A stretch of 64,000 nucleotides of DNA from Adineta vaga (lineage: Eukaryota > Rotifera). Shown here piece by piece: positions 1-9,734 of the stretch. The translations under genes and the position numbers were made by a program. How positions within the stretch are numbered: the first letter of the stretch is position 1; the number at the start of each line of letters is the position of its first letter. The stretch is taken from the NCBI GenBank assembly GCA_021613535.1, contig CP075497.1, positions 5,642,001 through 5,706,000 on the forward strand, read 5' to 3'. The notes beneath the pieces are model-generated. The model searched no databases, was not told where the DNA came from, and worked only from the letters and a program-made list of their open reading frames with translations.

Positions 1-287
1 AAACATGATGATGGACGATTAATTGATGATGATAATGAATCATTTTTTGAAAATGATCGTCGATTGAGTTTGATGTGTTGATCATTTGGATTTGTTGAAG
101 ATGAACGTACAAATGAATTCGTTGTACGAATATTTCGACTGAATTTGGTTAAAGTATGAAAGAGATTCGAAAGATGAAACGATGATCGATGTGACTGAGC
201 AGTTTTTTCAATTGATGGAGAATATTTTGAACCATGAAGAATAGGAATAGTAGTGGAAGTTTTAGGAGAATTCAAATTTGAAGACAT
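1..287 (-). CDS. 5' part of unidentified Ser/Asn-rich protein (partial)
   Basis: An open frame begins with ATG at 287 (start MSSNLNSPKTSTT) and stays open for 95 codons to the window edge, so only the N-terminus is visible. It is rich in Ser, Asn, Thr and Arg, with no signal peptide, membrane segment or recognisable domain. The composition fits a disordered cytosolic N-terminal tail. It is divergent to the metallopeptidase gene that starts at 698. The codon use matches neighbouring exons and there is no stop, which is why I call it coding, but I do not recognise the family. The rest lies left of the window. Confidence 0.5.
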   Translation of the reverse strand, partial: MSSNLNSPKTSTTIPILHGSKYSPSIEKTAQSHRSSFHLSNLFHTLTKFSRNIRTTNSFVRSSSTNPNDQHIKLNRRSFSKNDSLSSSINRPSSC

Positions 288-697
288 TTAGAGATATTAT
301 TTCATTATTTCGATTGAAATGAATCTAGAAATTAGTAAATTTGATGAAAAATTATCGTTTTGAAGAGAGAAATTCTATGTTATTAAGATTTTGTATTTGA
401 ATACCTGAGAAAAAACGTTTGCTTCGATACAAAGGTGCGCGTTTGCTCCAGGTATGATTGTTGAAATCCAATTGGTTATCGTAAAATTTCAACGAATTAT
501 ACATTTTTAGTCTATTTTTATCAGAGAAATCGTTTTTTTCATGTTTATTTTATAAAAAAATCAATTTTATTCTTAATTTAGATGTCGCTACAATCTCCAA
601 TAATTTGAATTCACTGTAGCGCCATGTCAATCTTCAATCAACTGATTATCTCATACATCAGAAGATCAGATCTAATTTGTATTGAAATAAACAGAAA
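288..697. promoter_or_regulatory. Divergent intergenic spacer
   Basis: This 410-bp AT-rich gap separates the starts of two divergent genes, so both promoters should lie here. I see no convincing TATA box or other defined element and no open frame that looks coding. Confidence 0.35.
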
Positions 698-3600
698 ATG
701 AGTCGTTATAAGCACTTCGATGATGAGCTTAGTACAGCAGATATTAATGAAGCAGCAGTTTTACCTGAACTTGATGTTGATGAACCAAATCAATTAGAAT
801 TTAAACCTCAACTTCGTAATTATGCATCAAATAGTTTTTCTTCAACAAATAAATTTACTATGAATTACTTGAAAATTTATATTTCAAAACGATCACGTTT
901 AGAACGTTGTTGTCTAATTATCCTAACAATTCTTCTTTTCTTCATGTTATTTTTAAGTTATCTAAAATTTTATAATCGTCAACCTGAAAGATATCAACAA
1001 GAACAACAAACACACGAACGAATATGTTTAACACCAGCATGCATACAAGTTTCATCGTCAATCTATTCAGGAATGAATGAATCAGTGAATCCATGTGATG
1101 ATTTTCATGAATTTGTATGTGGTCGATGGATAAGAACAAATATTATTCCTAAAGGTCATTCAAGTTGGTCAACAACGAAAGAATTAAGTCGAACAAATCT
1201 CATTCTATTAAAAAGTATTCTTGAACAACAAATAACAACAGATAAAACTCGAACAGATTTCAATGCTGAATATGAAGCAATGAAATTCTATCAATCTTGT
1301 ATGAATATCAATGAAATTGAAAAACAACAAATTCAACCATTAGAAATTTTATTGAAAGATAAATTCAATTTTACTTTAAATCAATGGATTCATATGGAAC
1401 AAAATCAAACATGGCAACACTTATTTGCAGCATTGACGAAAACACTTTTATCAAAATATGGTTTATCATATCTATTTCCCATATCAATTGGACCAGATGA
1501 TAAGAATTCATCGTGGAATGTCCTTCATGTAAGTCGATACTAGTTAATAATTATCTTTAGCAAACATTTCTATTCGTTGAAATAGATTAATCAACCTCAA
1601 CTTGGCCTTGATAGTCGAGATTATTATATCAACTCATCGGTTAACAATCGAAATGATCCTGATACGGATGCTCGAAATAAAATTGTAAGTGAGACAGCTA
1701 TTTTCGTAAATCACGTTATCGATTGTTACACATTGTTTAGATTCGAGATACATACATCAAAGTAGCTGCTGATGTTTTACAATTAATCGGTTTCGAAAAG
1801 AAACAAGCAGAAAAACGTATCAATGATATCATTGAATTTGAAACTGAACTTGCCGTTGTTAGTTGTAAGTTATAATGTTTTTGAAAACATTTCTTTTCTA
1901 ATTCTAATTTTAATCTAGTACCAATGGAAGTGTTACAAAAACCGAATGAAACATATTATTTAATGACTTTAAAACAACTTCAAGATTTGTATGAACCATT
2001 AGGATTAGATATTTATTCTCTTTTGAATGATATGTTAAATATCAATGTATCAAATCCAGTAAAACTGAATGAAAATCATCATGTTATTGTTCTTTCACTT
2101 GATCTAATGTCAAAAGTATCGACTATATTAAAATCTTATCTTTTAACTCCAAATAAAAGTCATATTGTTATTGATCATCTATTATTTTCACTTATTTTCG
2201 ATTTAAGTTCTCATTTATCAACTGCATTTGAAAAAATAACATTACCCTTATTGAAAGAACTCTATGGAATGGAATCATTACCTGATCGATGGGAATACTG
2301 TGTCAAAGAAACTGATGGAGCATTTGGTTATGGTCTTGGTAAATAAATTTAAAATTTAGTTCGTTTAATTGTATATTCGATTTTAGGTGCATTGTATACA
2401 AAAGCAGTATTTGGCGAAAAAGATCGGCAACAAGCGAATGAATTGATTTCGAATCTTCGTCAAATGTTTGAAGAAAATTTGGATAGAATTCTTTGGATTG
2501 ATGAACAATCGAAAGGTGAAGCAAAGAAAAAATTGAAGAAAATTTCAGAAAAAGTTGGCTATCCAGATTTTATTCATAATAAAAGCAAACTAAATGAACG
2601 GTTTGTCAATATCTATGTGTCGAGATCTTTTCCAAATCTATATTTTGTACTCTCTTCTTAATAGATATAGTGGTTATTCAATGATTGAAAATGAATATTT
2701 TAATAACAGTATTAAAGTTTTACAACGTGAACGTCAACGATCACTTTTGAAATTTCAACAAAAAGTTGATCTTATCGAGTAAAAGATGTCTTGTATCACA
2801 AAATGAAAATGATTGTTTGTTTTTCTTTCAGTTGGAGTATGACACCACGTACAGTGAATGCTTACTATACTCCATCAGCAAATGAAATTGTTTTTCCAGC
2901 TGGTATTCTTCAACCACCATTTTTTCATAAAGAAATGCCCATATCAATCAATTATGGTGCAATTGGCACGGTAAAATTTTGAATGAAGAGAAAAATATGA
3001 TATTTGTTTTTTTGATGAATTAGGTGATTGGTCATGAAATCACTCATGGTTTTGATGATCAAGGACGAGAATATGATGCTGATGGAAATATGCGTTCATG
3101 GTGGACAAAATTAGCATTGAATAAATTTGAAGAACGAACAAAATGTTTTGTCGATCAATATTCTAATTATGCAGTGGATGGACAATCTGAAAATGGACAA
3201 AGAACATTAAGTAATTATTATTATTTCAGTAATTCAATATTGCATACATATGACTAAGCAGAAATCAGTCGTAAATATTCAGATAGATATTCATTCGGAA
3301 TTGATTGAAACGTAACTTGCATGATCCAATACCAAAAGATTCTTTTCTAGTGCTAACTAATTATTTAAAATATATTGATCATTCGATTTGACTTTATTCA
3401 TAGGTGAAAATATCGCTGATAATGGTGGCTTAAAATTATCTTATCTTGCTTATCAAAAACATAAACAACGTACATTAAATAATGGCAATAATCTTCCATT
3501 ACCCGGTTTATCTTACAATAATGATCAATTATTTTTCATTGCATTTGCTCATGTATGTATAATGATTTTTCGTTTGAAAACGGTTTGATTCATAAAAGAA

Positions 3601-3791
3601 TTTATCTTTCATAGAGTTGGTGTAGTTTAGAAACTCCTAATGCTATGCATTATGATTTAATCAATGATCCACATTCACCAGCACGTTTTCGTATTCTTGG
3701 TACGATTTCTAATAGTGTCGAATTTGCTCAAGCATTTTCATGTCAATCAAAAACACGAATGAATCCAAATCAAAAATGTCATTTATGGTAA
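698..3791 (+). CDS. Neprilysin-like M13 zinc metallopeptidase
   Basis: This is a type II membrane zinc endopeptidase of the neprilysin/endothelin-converting-enzyme family, which cleaves peptides at the cell surface. Ten exons join in frame: 698-1528, 1586-1684, 1741-1864, 1919-2338, 2387-2600, 2665-2778, 2832-2970, 3024-3210, 3404-3552, 3615-3791. They give about 817 residues, slightly longer than typical neprilysin. A cytoplasmic tail of about 70 residues precedes one membrane segment (about 70-90). Visible hallmarks are [19 protein letters not shown], the zinc motif HEITH (about 651-655), a third-ligand motif ENIADNGG (about 711-718) and a C-terminal CHLW resembling the family's CxxW end. 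The usual Gly before ENIAD is Ser here, created across the 3211-3403 intron. Introns are mostly 45-65 nt. The start is the first ATG of the open frame and gives a sensible tail. The exact member (NEP, ECE or NEP-like) cannot be fixed. Confidence 0.92.
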
Positions 3792-4320
3792 ACAATTCTT
3801 TGAGCTTATCGAACAGTTTTGAATTGAATCGAGTGTTTCTTTTGCAATGAAGTGCAATTAAATTATCTTATGTACAAATAAAAATTTTCAATGAGCTTTT
3901 TGTATTGTAGAGTTTGATTGTTTTTATGTTGTCGAACAAATCAATTTTTTTGTTGCATTTTAAATGTTTTGTTTTTGAGTTTTACTTTTCGCAATTATTT
4001 ATCATTGTAAATACATATTAATAATTCAAATACGCATCAATTCTTTTAGTTGACTCTAATCGATTTATCTTATTATGTCTTCTAAGAAGCTTTGCTATCA
4101 GATAAACATTGATAACATATCGTAATACAATTCATTTTTTTACAAGACTATTTGTCGAAACAGGTAATATTTCAACAAACAATTGTATCTATAAACTGAA
4201 TAAATACGACGAGTACATAGCAATTATCAGTGGTTGTTTTCTAATTCTTATTTCTATCATCTATTTTATCACAGAAATAACACACACACACATATATATA
4301 TACATAAAAAGAAACATGCA
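3792..4320. other. Intergenic, convergent 3' ends; CA/TA microsatellite
   Basis: This spacer separates the 3' ends of the convergent metallopeptidase and acyltransferase genes. It holds a poly(A) signal near 3877 and a short CA/TA-repeat stretch at about 4281-4305. I see no coding exon. Confidence 0.5.
3877..3882 (+). terminator. Poly(A) signal AATAAA for the M13 peptidase gene
   Basis: A canonical AATAAA lies about 85 nt after the stop codon at 3789-3791. It is the first such hexamer downstream on the + strand. Confidence 0.6.
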
Positions 4321-5686
4321 TCAATGTTCTACAAAATCTCTATAAAACAAATCTTGAATATAGAGTAAAATAGCAATTGGCTGAATCAATATTAATGATA
4401 TCCATACTGCGATATTTCCATAAGTTTTATTTTCGGCTTTAACTCGTTTTACTGCTAAACCCATTGGAACTTGTATGATTATCGCCAGAAAACTCCATGG
4501 ACGAATCATTCGTAATGGTACACTAACTAAATACTAAAAACAAAATAAAATTAATATTGATAAGAAAATATAAAAATCTATTTTTATTACTTCATGAAAC
4601 AAAGCACTAATTGCAAATACGACGAATGAACCAAGTAGTTTACTAAAACCTAATTGCGTAACCAATGGAATATAAACATGTCGTTTACAAAAATCATGTA
4701 CACTTGTATTCCATCGATTCCAAAATTCATATAAATCAGTTGCATTCCACCAATCACGATAGAATAATCGATCACCAAAACATAATAATTCTGCTAATAG
4801 ATTTAATGTTGAATGAAAATAAACATAGAATAATAATAGCCAAATAAAATGATTTGGTAAAGCCAAACGTAAAAGACGTTCAATATTTTCTAAAAGTGAA
4901 TATTGATTCAATGGTCGATCCAGTGTACGTAATATTGGTAAGATCCATTGTTGACTTAGACAATATTGTAAAGAAAAAATGACTAACATTTCACCAAAAC
5001 GTCGACAAATGAAACCTTTTCGAATGCGTGGTGAACGAGGAAAATTTAATTGATAGCAAAGTGTTGGTGCAACTATGAAATAGTAAAGATTTCTTATTGT
5101 TAAATTTTGTGGATAGATTATACAATCTTTCGATTGAATTGTTCCATCATGTTTTTTCTCAAATAAATCTTGTCGACATCGATAATTAATATGTGTATAC
5201 GAAACTAATTTTAAGAATACAATCGAATACAAACATACAGCTACAAATGCACCTGCTGGATTTGGTTGACAATGGTTAATATATAGAGCAGGAAAGATAA
5301 GAATTGAACTCAGATTAATTATTTGAAGAAAAGTGAAATACGTTTGTAACCAATATCTACTTAATCTGATTTCAAACCAAAATTGAATGAGAATAAAGAT
5401 ATTAATTAATGGAATTAAAAGTACCTAGAAGAGAAAACTAAAGAACTTAGTGAAATTTGTTTTCTTGTATATGACGTATACGAACTGATGGCCAATTAGT
5501 TGGATCTTGAAGAAATCTTAACGGCCAATTAAATTCAACTAATAATCCATACTTAAGAATATTCTCAAGTACAAGACGAAAACTTCCGATGCCCAAAATA
5601 ACATAAAGAAGATTAAGAAAACCACGATAGTTCTCATAACCACTCGATGATGATAATAATGACGGTCTATCTGCCATTGTTGTCAT
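4321..5686 (-). CDS. DGAT1: Diacylglycerol O-acyltransferase 1 (MBOAT family)
   Basis: An ER membrane enzyme that joins diacylglycerol and acyl-CoA to make triacylglycerol. Three exons (5686-5486, 5424-4591, 4533-4321), all split at phase 0, give 415 residues. Matches to the DGAT1/ACAT subfamily are the N-terminal SSSSGYENYRGFLN, the signature FYRDWWN (about 288-294), a conserved FWNRWN block, the presumed catalytic His in ALFHE (about 344) at the end of exon 2, and the late block YGNIAVWISLILIQPIA. Many hydrophobic helices are present. The N-terminus is short: only about ten residues precede the SSSSGYENYRG block, whereas vertebrate DGAT1 has a long disordered tail. The first donor (after TCA, gttcgt) is weak but gives a perfect family alignment. 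Sterol acyltransferase is less likely because FYRDWWN and the C-terminal block read as DGAT1. Confidence 0.88.
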
Positions 5687-6795
5687 ACTTTAATTATATA
5701 TTAAAACGAGACTAGCAGTCATTCGATGTGTAATATATTAAAGAATATATTGTTTCGATTATTGTTATATATTTATATATATATGCATATGAAAAGAAGA
5801 GCAGAGAAGAGAAGACAAGAGAGAAAAAACACAACACGCGAAGTACATTACGTATGATAAAAGATAGACACTCATAGTCATGCGCTGTGCGAGTGATTTC
5901 TTTCAAAATGACATATGGGTCAACTTGTATGAGAAATCATATATTTGTTTGTATCGAATGATTTCGATGATTTTATTCGTTTGTCTCTCGAAATTTCCGC
6001 ATGATTTTCTGACTGATTTATTTGATTCTTTTGCTATAAAATAAAGTCGATACTATATTTAGACAGAACCAACAATGAACTATATTTATGTCTTATAAAT
6101 TGTATTGACACGTAATGGATCCAATTACAGAATCTAACGAGCAAAAGATACACTTAACGAACATTAGTGTCATCAACTCTATTGTTCTGTCATCTTGAGT
6201 TACATATTTTGTTCAATAATCATATGAAGACGAAAGGAAGAAACTCTCTCGTCTCTCATCTATGTCGTTAAAAATTCAAGTTGTATTATTATGATTGTTC
6301 GATTTCAAAAAAATATTAGAGATAAGATACAGAAGAAATCATTAAGAATTACTTCTGCTCTCATCAATCTATTTTTTCCTCAAGATTAATAAGAGAAAAT
6401 CTCTCATTTTCTTCTCATCTATGATTATTTCGAGCTATATATTGAATAAAGATTAAACTCTGATTGTCTATACATAGAACAGACGGATTTGTTAGTTCAG
6501 GTAATCTTTTCATCAATAACAATTTTCTGTCGATTCTTTACAAAACGTGATAATCAATCAAGTATTGCCATCACAAAATAAGATGAGAAATAGTTATTAA
6601 ATGGATTAGTATTACGATGATATTTTCGAAAATAAGTAGAGATAATGGATTGTTATTTAGTTTTGTTGTTTAAGAAAAAAAAATTCTAGATCGTTTTTTG
6701 TAATTTTTATTTAAGGGTTGTGAGTGATTGGAAACGTAGATTTCTTTTTCTTGGTCTTCTGATCTCGATTTTGTCAGTTGTACAAGAAAAAAAGA
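5687..6795. other. Intergenic, no gene seen; TA and purine tracts
   Basis: About 1.1 kb of AT-rich sequence lies upstream of the acyltransferase gene. It contains a TA-rich run (about 5767-5790) followed by a GA-rich purine tract (about 5788-5837). Open frames here are short and lack coding character. Confidence 0.45.
6787..6793 (-). terminator. Pol III terminator T-run
   Basis: Seven T residues on the minus strand begin three bases after the 3' end of the tRNA, the normal RNA polymerase III stop signal. Confidence 0.7.
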
Positions 6796-6867
6796 TGCCC
6801 CCACGCAGGATTGAACTACGGACCTCCAGTTTACAAGACTGGCGCTCTACCACTGAGCTATAGGGGC
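6796..6867 (-). tRNA. tRNA-Thr (anticodon UGU)
   Basis: A 72-nt cloverleaf is readable on the minus strand. The acceptor stem GCCCCTA pairs with TGGGGGC (one G-T pair). The D-arm region includes TAGCTCAGTGG (A box). The anticodon stem CCAGT/ACTGG encloses the loop CTTGTAA with TGT at positions 34-36, which reads ACA (Thr). The T arm contains GTTCAATCC (B box). There is no intron and no encoded CCA, as expected for a nuclear eukaryotic tRNA. A poly-T terminator follows directly. Confidence 0.95.
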
Positions 6868-7033
6868 TACGATGCGTCATAATCACATCCTCAAAGATCC
6901 CTCGGACCAGCAATCTAATATACTTTTATAAACTTCTTTACTTTTTCTACATATTTGATGAATTCAGTTGTTTTCACTTTGTTTTAGATATTTATATTAT
7001 CATAAAGATCTTTATATCCTATTTCCCGACGCA

Positions 7034-7581
7034 ATGATTTCATCAAGTTTTATTTTTTTACAACTATTCATTGTTGTTCTCATTATGGTATCATTTACAA
7101 CAACAACGAAAATATCTCAATCAACAGAGGATGTAACATTCCAACATCATAATAGCAAAGTTTGTTCAATCTTCGAATTTTCTATCAGTTAATATTTTTG
7201 TTTTCGTTTTTTTCTTAGCATCATTCCCCATCTACTCTTGCAGATCAATCTAAACAAGTTGCTCTCAATGATGTCGCTAATAATGATGATGATGATGATG
7301 ATTTAAGTGCAAATCATAGTGATGAAGAAGAAGAAGAAGATCGTAATAATGGTCATCAACGTCATCATAATCAAGCAGAATGGTCTCCAGTAGTTCACAA
7401 ACGTTATGCAAAAAAATTAGTTCGTGCTGGCAGTTCGGGCATTAGTGGTAGTGATGGTCGTCTTTGGGCAATTCCATATCGTTTTGGTAAACGAGTTGTT
7501 ATTCCTGCTATGCCTTATCGATTTGGTAAACGTGCAGCAGCCATGCACTTTCGACACGAAAAGAAAAACGCCGCTCTGTAG
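7034..7581 (+). CDS. Neuropeptide precursor with two PYRF-amide peptides
   Basis: A secreted precursor cut by prohormone convertases into amidated neuropeptides. Two exons (7034-7159, 7219-7581) give 162 residues. The start at 7034 begins a classic signal peptide (MISSSFIFLQLFIVVLIMVS). An acidic spacer follows, with runs of Asp and Glu coded by GAT/GAA repeats. Near the C-terminus are LWAIPYRFGKR (about 124-134) and VVIPAMPYRFGKR (about 135-147). In each, Gly donates the C-terminal amide and Lys-Arg is the cleavage site, predicting LWAIPYRF-amide and VVIPAMPYRF-amide. They belong to the broad RF-amide peptide group; the sub-family is uncertain. The frame ends at 7581 just after an A-run, and an adjacent frame continues plausibly to 7631, so the true C-terminus may be longer. 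Poly(A) hexamers follow near 7611 and 7668. Confidence 0.85.
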
Positions 7582-9734
7582 ATATCTGGCGTAGTTTTCA
7601 TAAAAATACAAATAAAGAATTTGTTGTCTAAGAAATGTTAATTACAATTAAATATGAAATATTCTTCAATAAAAAAAATGCACACATACTAATAATCATC
7701 TATCTTGTTTTTCGAAACTATTCTTCTGAATGTATCAGAACGATCAATCTCTATAGATAATAATTATTTGATTGCAAAAAAGGCATTAGTTTTTCATTCC
7801 AAGAGTTTTATTTCCTTAGGATAAATTCTATTTTCCTCTAATTATACTTGATTGTATGTCTGTTTTTTAAGCGTCTTTCGAGCGAGATATGAATTATATG
7901 TAGATTATATTCATTAACAATTAAATATTCCATGATTTCTTAGATTTTCTTAAGCGTATTGCACGTAATGAACATTCTTGTTGTTCGTTATTAATAGAAT
8001 CGAGGACAGAATGCATTATGTTCTACGATGTTTAAAATGAACGTTGACAAAAATGATTGATTGTAAGTTATTTTTATCGTTAAGACTTGCTTTAAGATAG
8101 TAGTAAATAATTTATTTAACGAGAGCACTCATTATTTGACACAACGACAATATAAAATATGTCAATATTCTACTTTTCAGAACAATAAGCACACATTTAC
8201 ATCCTTTTCCAGTTATTTTTCCTCAATCATTAAATTCTACCTCATTTCATCGTGTCGATATGTTTTTCCTTCTGAGTTCATTCTTTATAATAATATGATT
8301 TCGTTTTCTTTTCATTTGTTTTTGTATTGAGAAAAAGTTTCTATGTTGATATGTATTACTAATAACCGTCTCCATAGAGATTAACGAGGTTAGGATAAAG
8401 CAACAATTGTATTATCTATTTCTTCAGATGTGTTAGAGCACGTTCTGTTGTTCGACACAGCGCGATGTGTCGTCTTTTTTCTTGTGTGTTCTGTACGTTA
8501 AGACAGCCTAAATATATTCCTACGCGTCGACCATCTTTGTACATCCGGTCAATAAGAAAGCAGAGAAAAGAAAGAAGGAAATATTCTCGAGCATTACTAA
8601 AAATAAATAGCAAAGGAGTGAAGAAAGATAAGTATTACAGTGAAAAAAAAACCCGAGAAGAACAGAGGAATAAAGAAATCTACATAATCTATCTGAATAT
8701 CCTAGTCGTTAGATGAATTTATTAGAAGATATTCGAGGAAAACAATAGATTGACTATAATAATATGAGAAATCTGGGCATGATCTTCGATGAGTCCTATA
8801 TGTTTCTATAGAATTCAATTCATTTTTTCATCCGTGTTTAGCTAGCAGATATATTGAGATATAATTTATCTTGTTAAGATATTTTTCTTTTCAAAAGAAA
8901 AGTGAATGCTTATAGGAGTAACAAATTAAATCAATTAGTAATAATAAAGAATACTGAAACGATTTATATAATTTATTATTCATATAAGCAACATACAATA
9001 TAGACTCTTTTTTTTCTTTCCGTATTAGAGATTTATTTTAATTAAGTATGAGAAATAGAATCCTAGCAGTCAATAGGATCTACATCGATAAACAGATTTA
9101 ATCAACAGAAAAAAAATTCTTATCAATAAATCTGTCAGATTTTATGAAAAAATTTGTATGGCTGATAATAAACACACCCTCTCCTTGGAGTGCATTTATT
9201 TTTATCGTCTTGAAGAAAAATCTCAAAGAATTTTGTATAAACACGTTCGAGATATCTTGAAAGTGCTTACCTTCTTTATCGAAATCTTTTTAGCCACGTT
9301 TTTTTTTCTGCTGAATTTTTCTTATTTTATCATGTGACAAAAGACTTGCCTATATATGCCTATCTCTTTATAATGCAGTTAATTTACTAAGAAAAAAAGA
9401 GAAATTTGAACATGTGCTCTTAGCTATAAGTCAATATAAGCATGTGTCTTCGATTTATATGTTTGCGCGGTATATTTTCTCTTCTTCTCTCTCTTCTTCT
9501 TTTTCTTCTTCTCTGTTACATATCACTATAATACCCAAACGAAATATGATCGGACTTAATCAATGCAAGAAAGAAAGAACGATGCACCGAATAGCATCAA
9601 ACTATTTTTACAATCATTAACCTTTTTCGATTTGTTTTTTTTTTCAGGTAGAAAATTTCATTTAATTGATTAACAATTATTCTATGCCAAATTTAACAAA
9701 ACATTTATATCTATATGAATATTCAAGATTAATC
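7582..9734. other. Long spacer, no gene recognised
   Basis: About 2.1 kb lies between the neuropeptide and DUF229 genes. It is AT-rich with homopolymer runs and a pyrimidine (CTT) tract at about 9480-9513. Open frames at 8416-8716 and 9414-9620 are short, lack domain character and overlap on opposite strands, so I do not call them. Promoter and 5' UTR of the DUF229 gene presumably occupy the right end. Confidence 0.4.
7668..7673 (+). terminator. Poly(A) signal AATAAA for the neuropeptide gene
   Basis: AATAAA lies about 90 nt past the stop. A second copy at 7611-7616 is an alternative, but it would sit inside the possible extended reading frame that ends at 7631. Confidence 0.5.

Noticed and set aside
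8416-8716. Overlapping short ORFs on both strands in the 7.6-9.7 kb spacer
   Set aside because: Mutually overlapping, basic low-complexity translations without splice signals or family resemblance.
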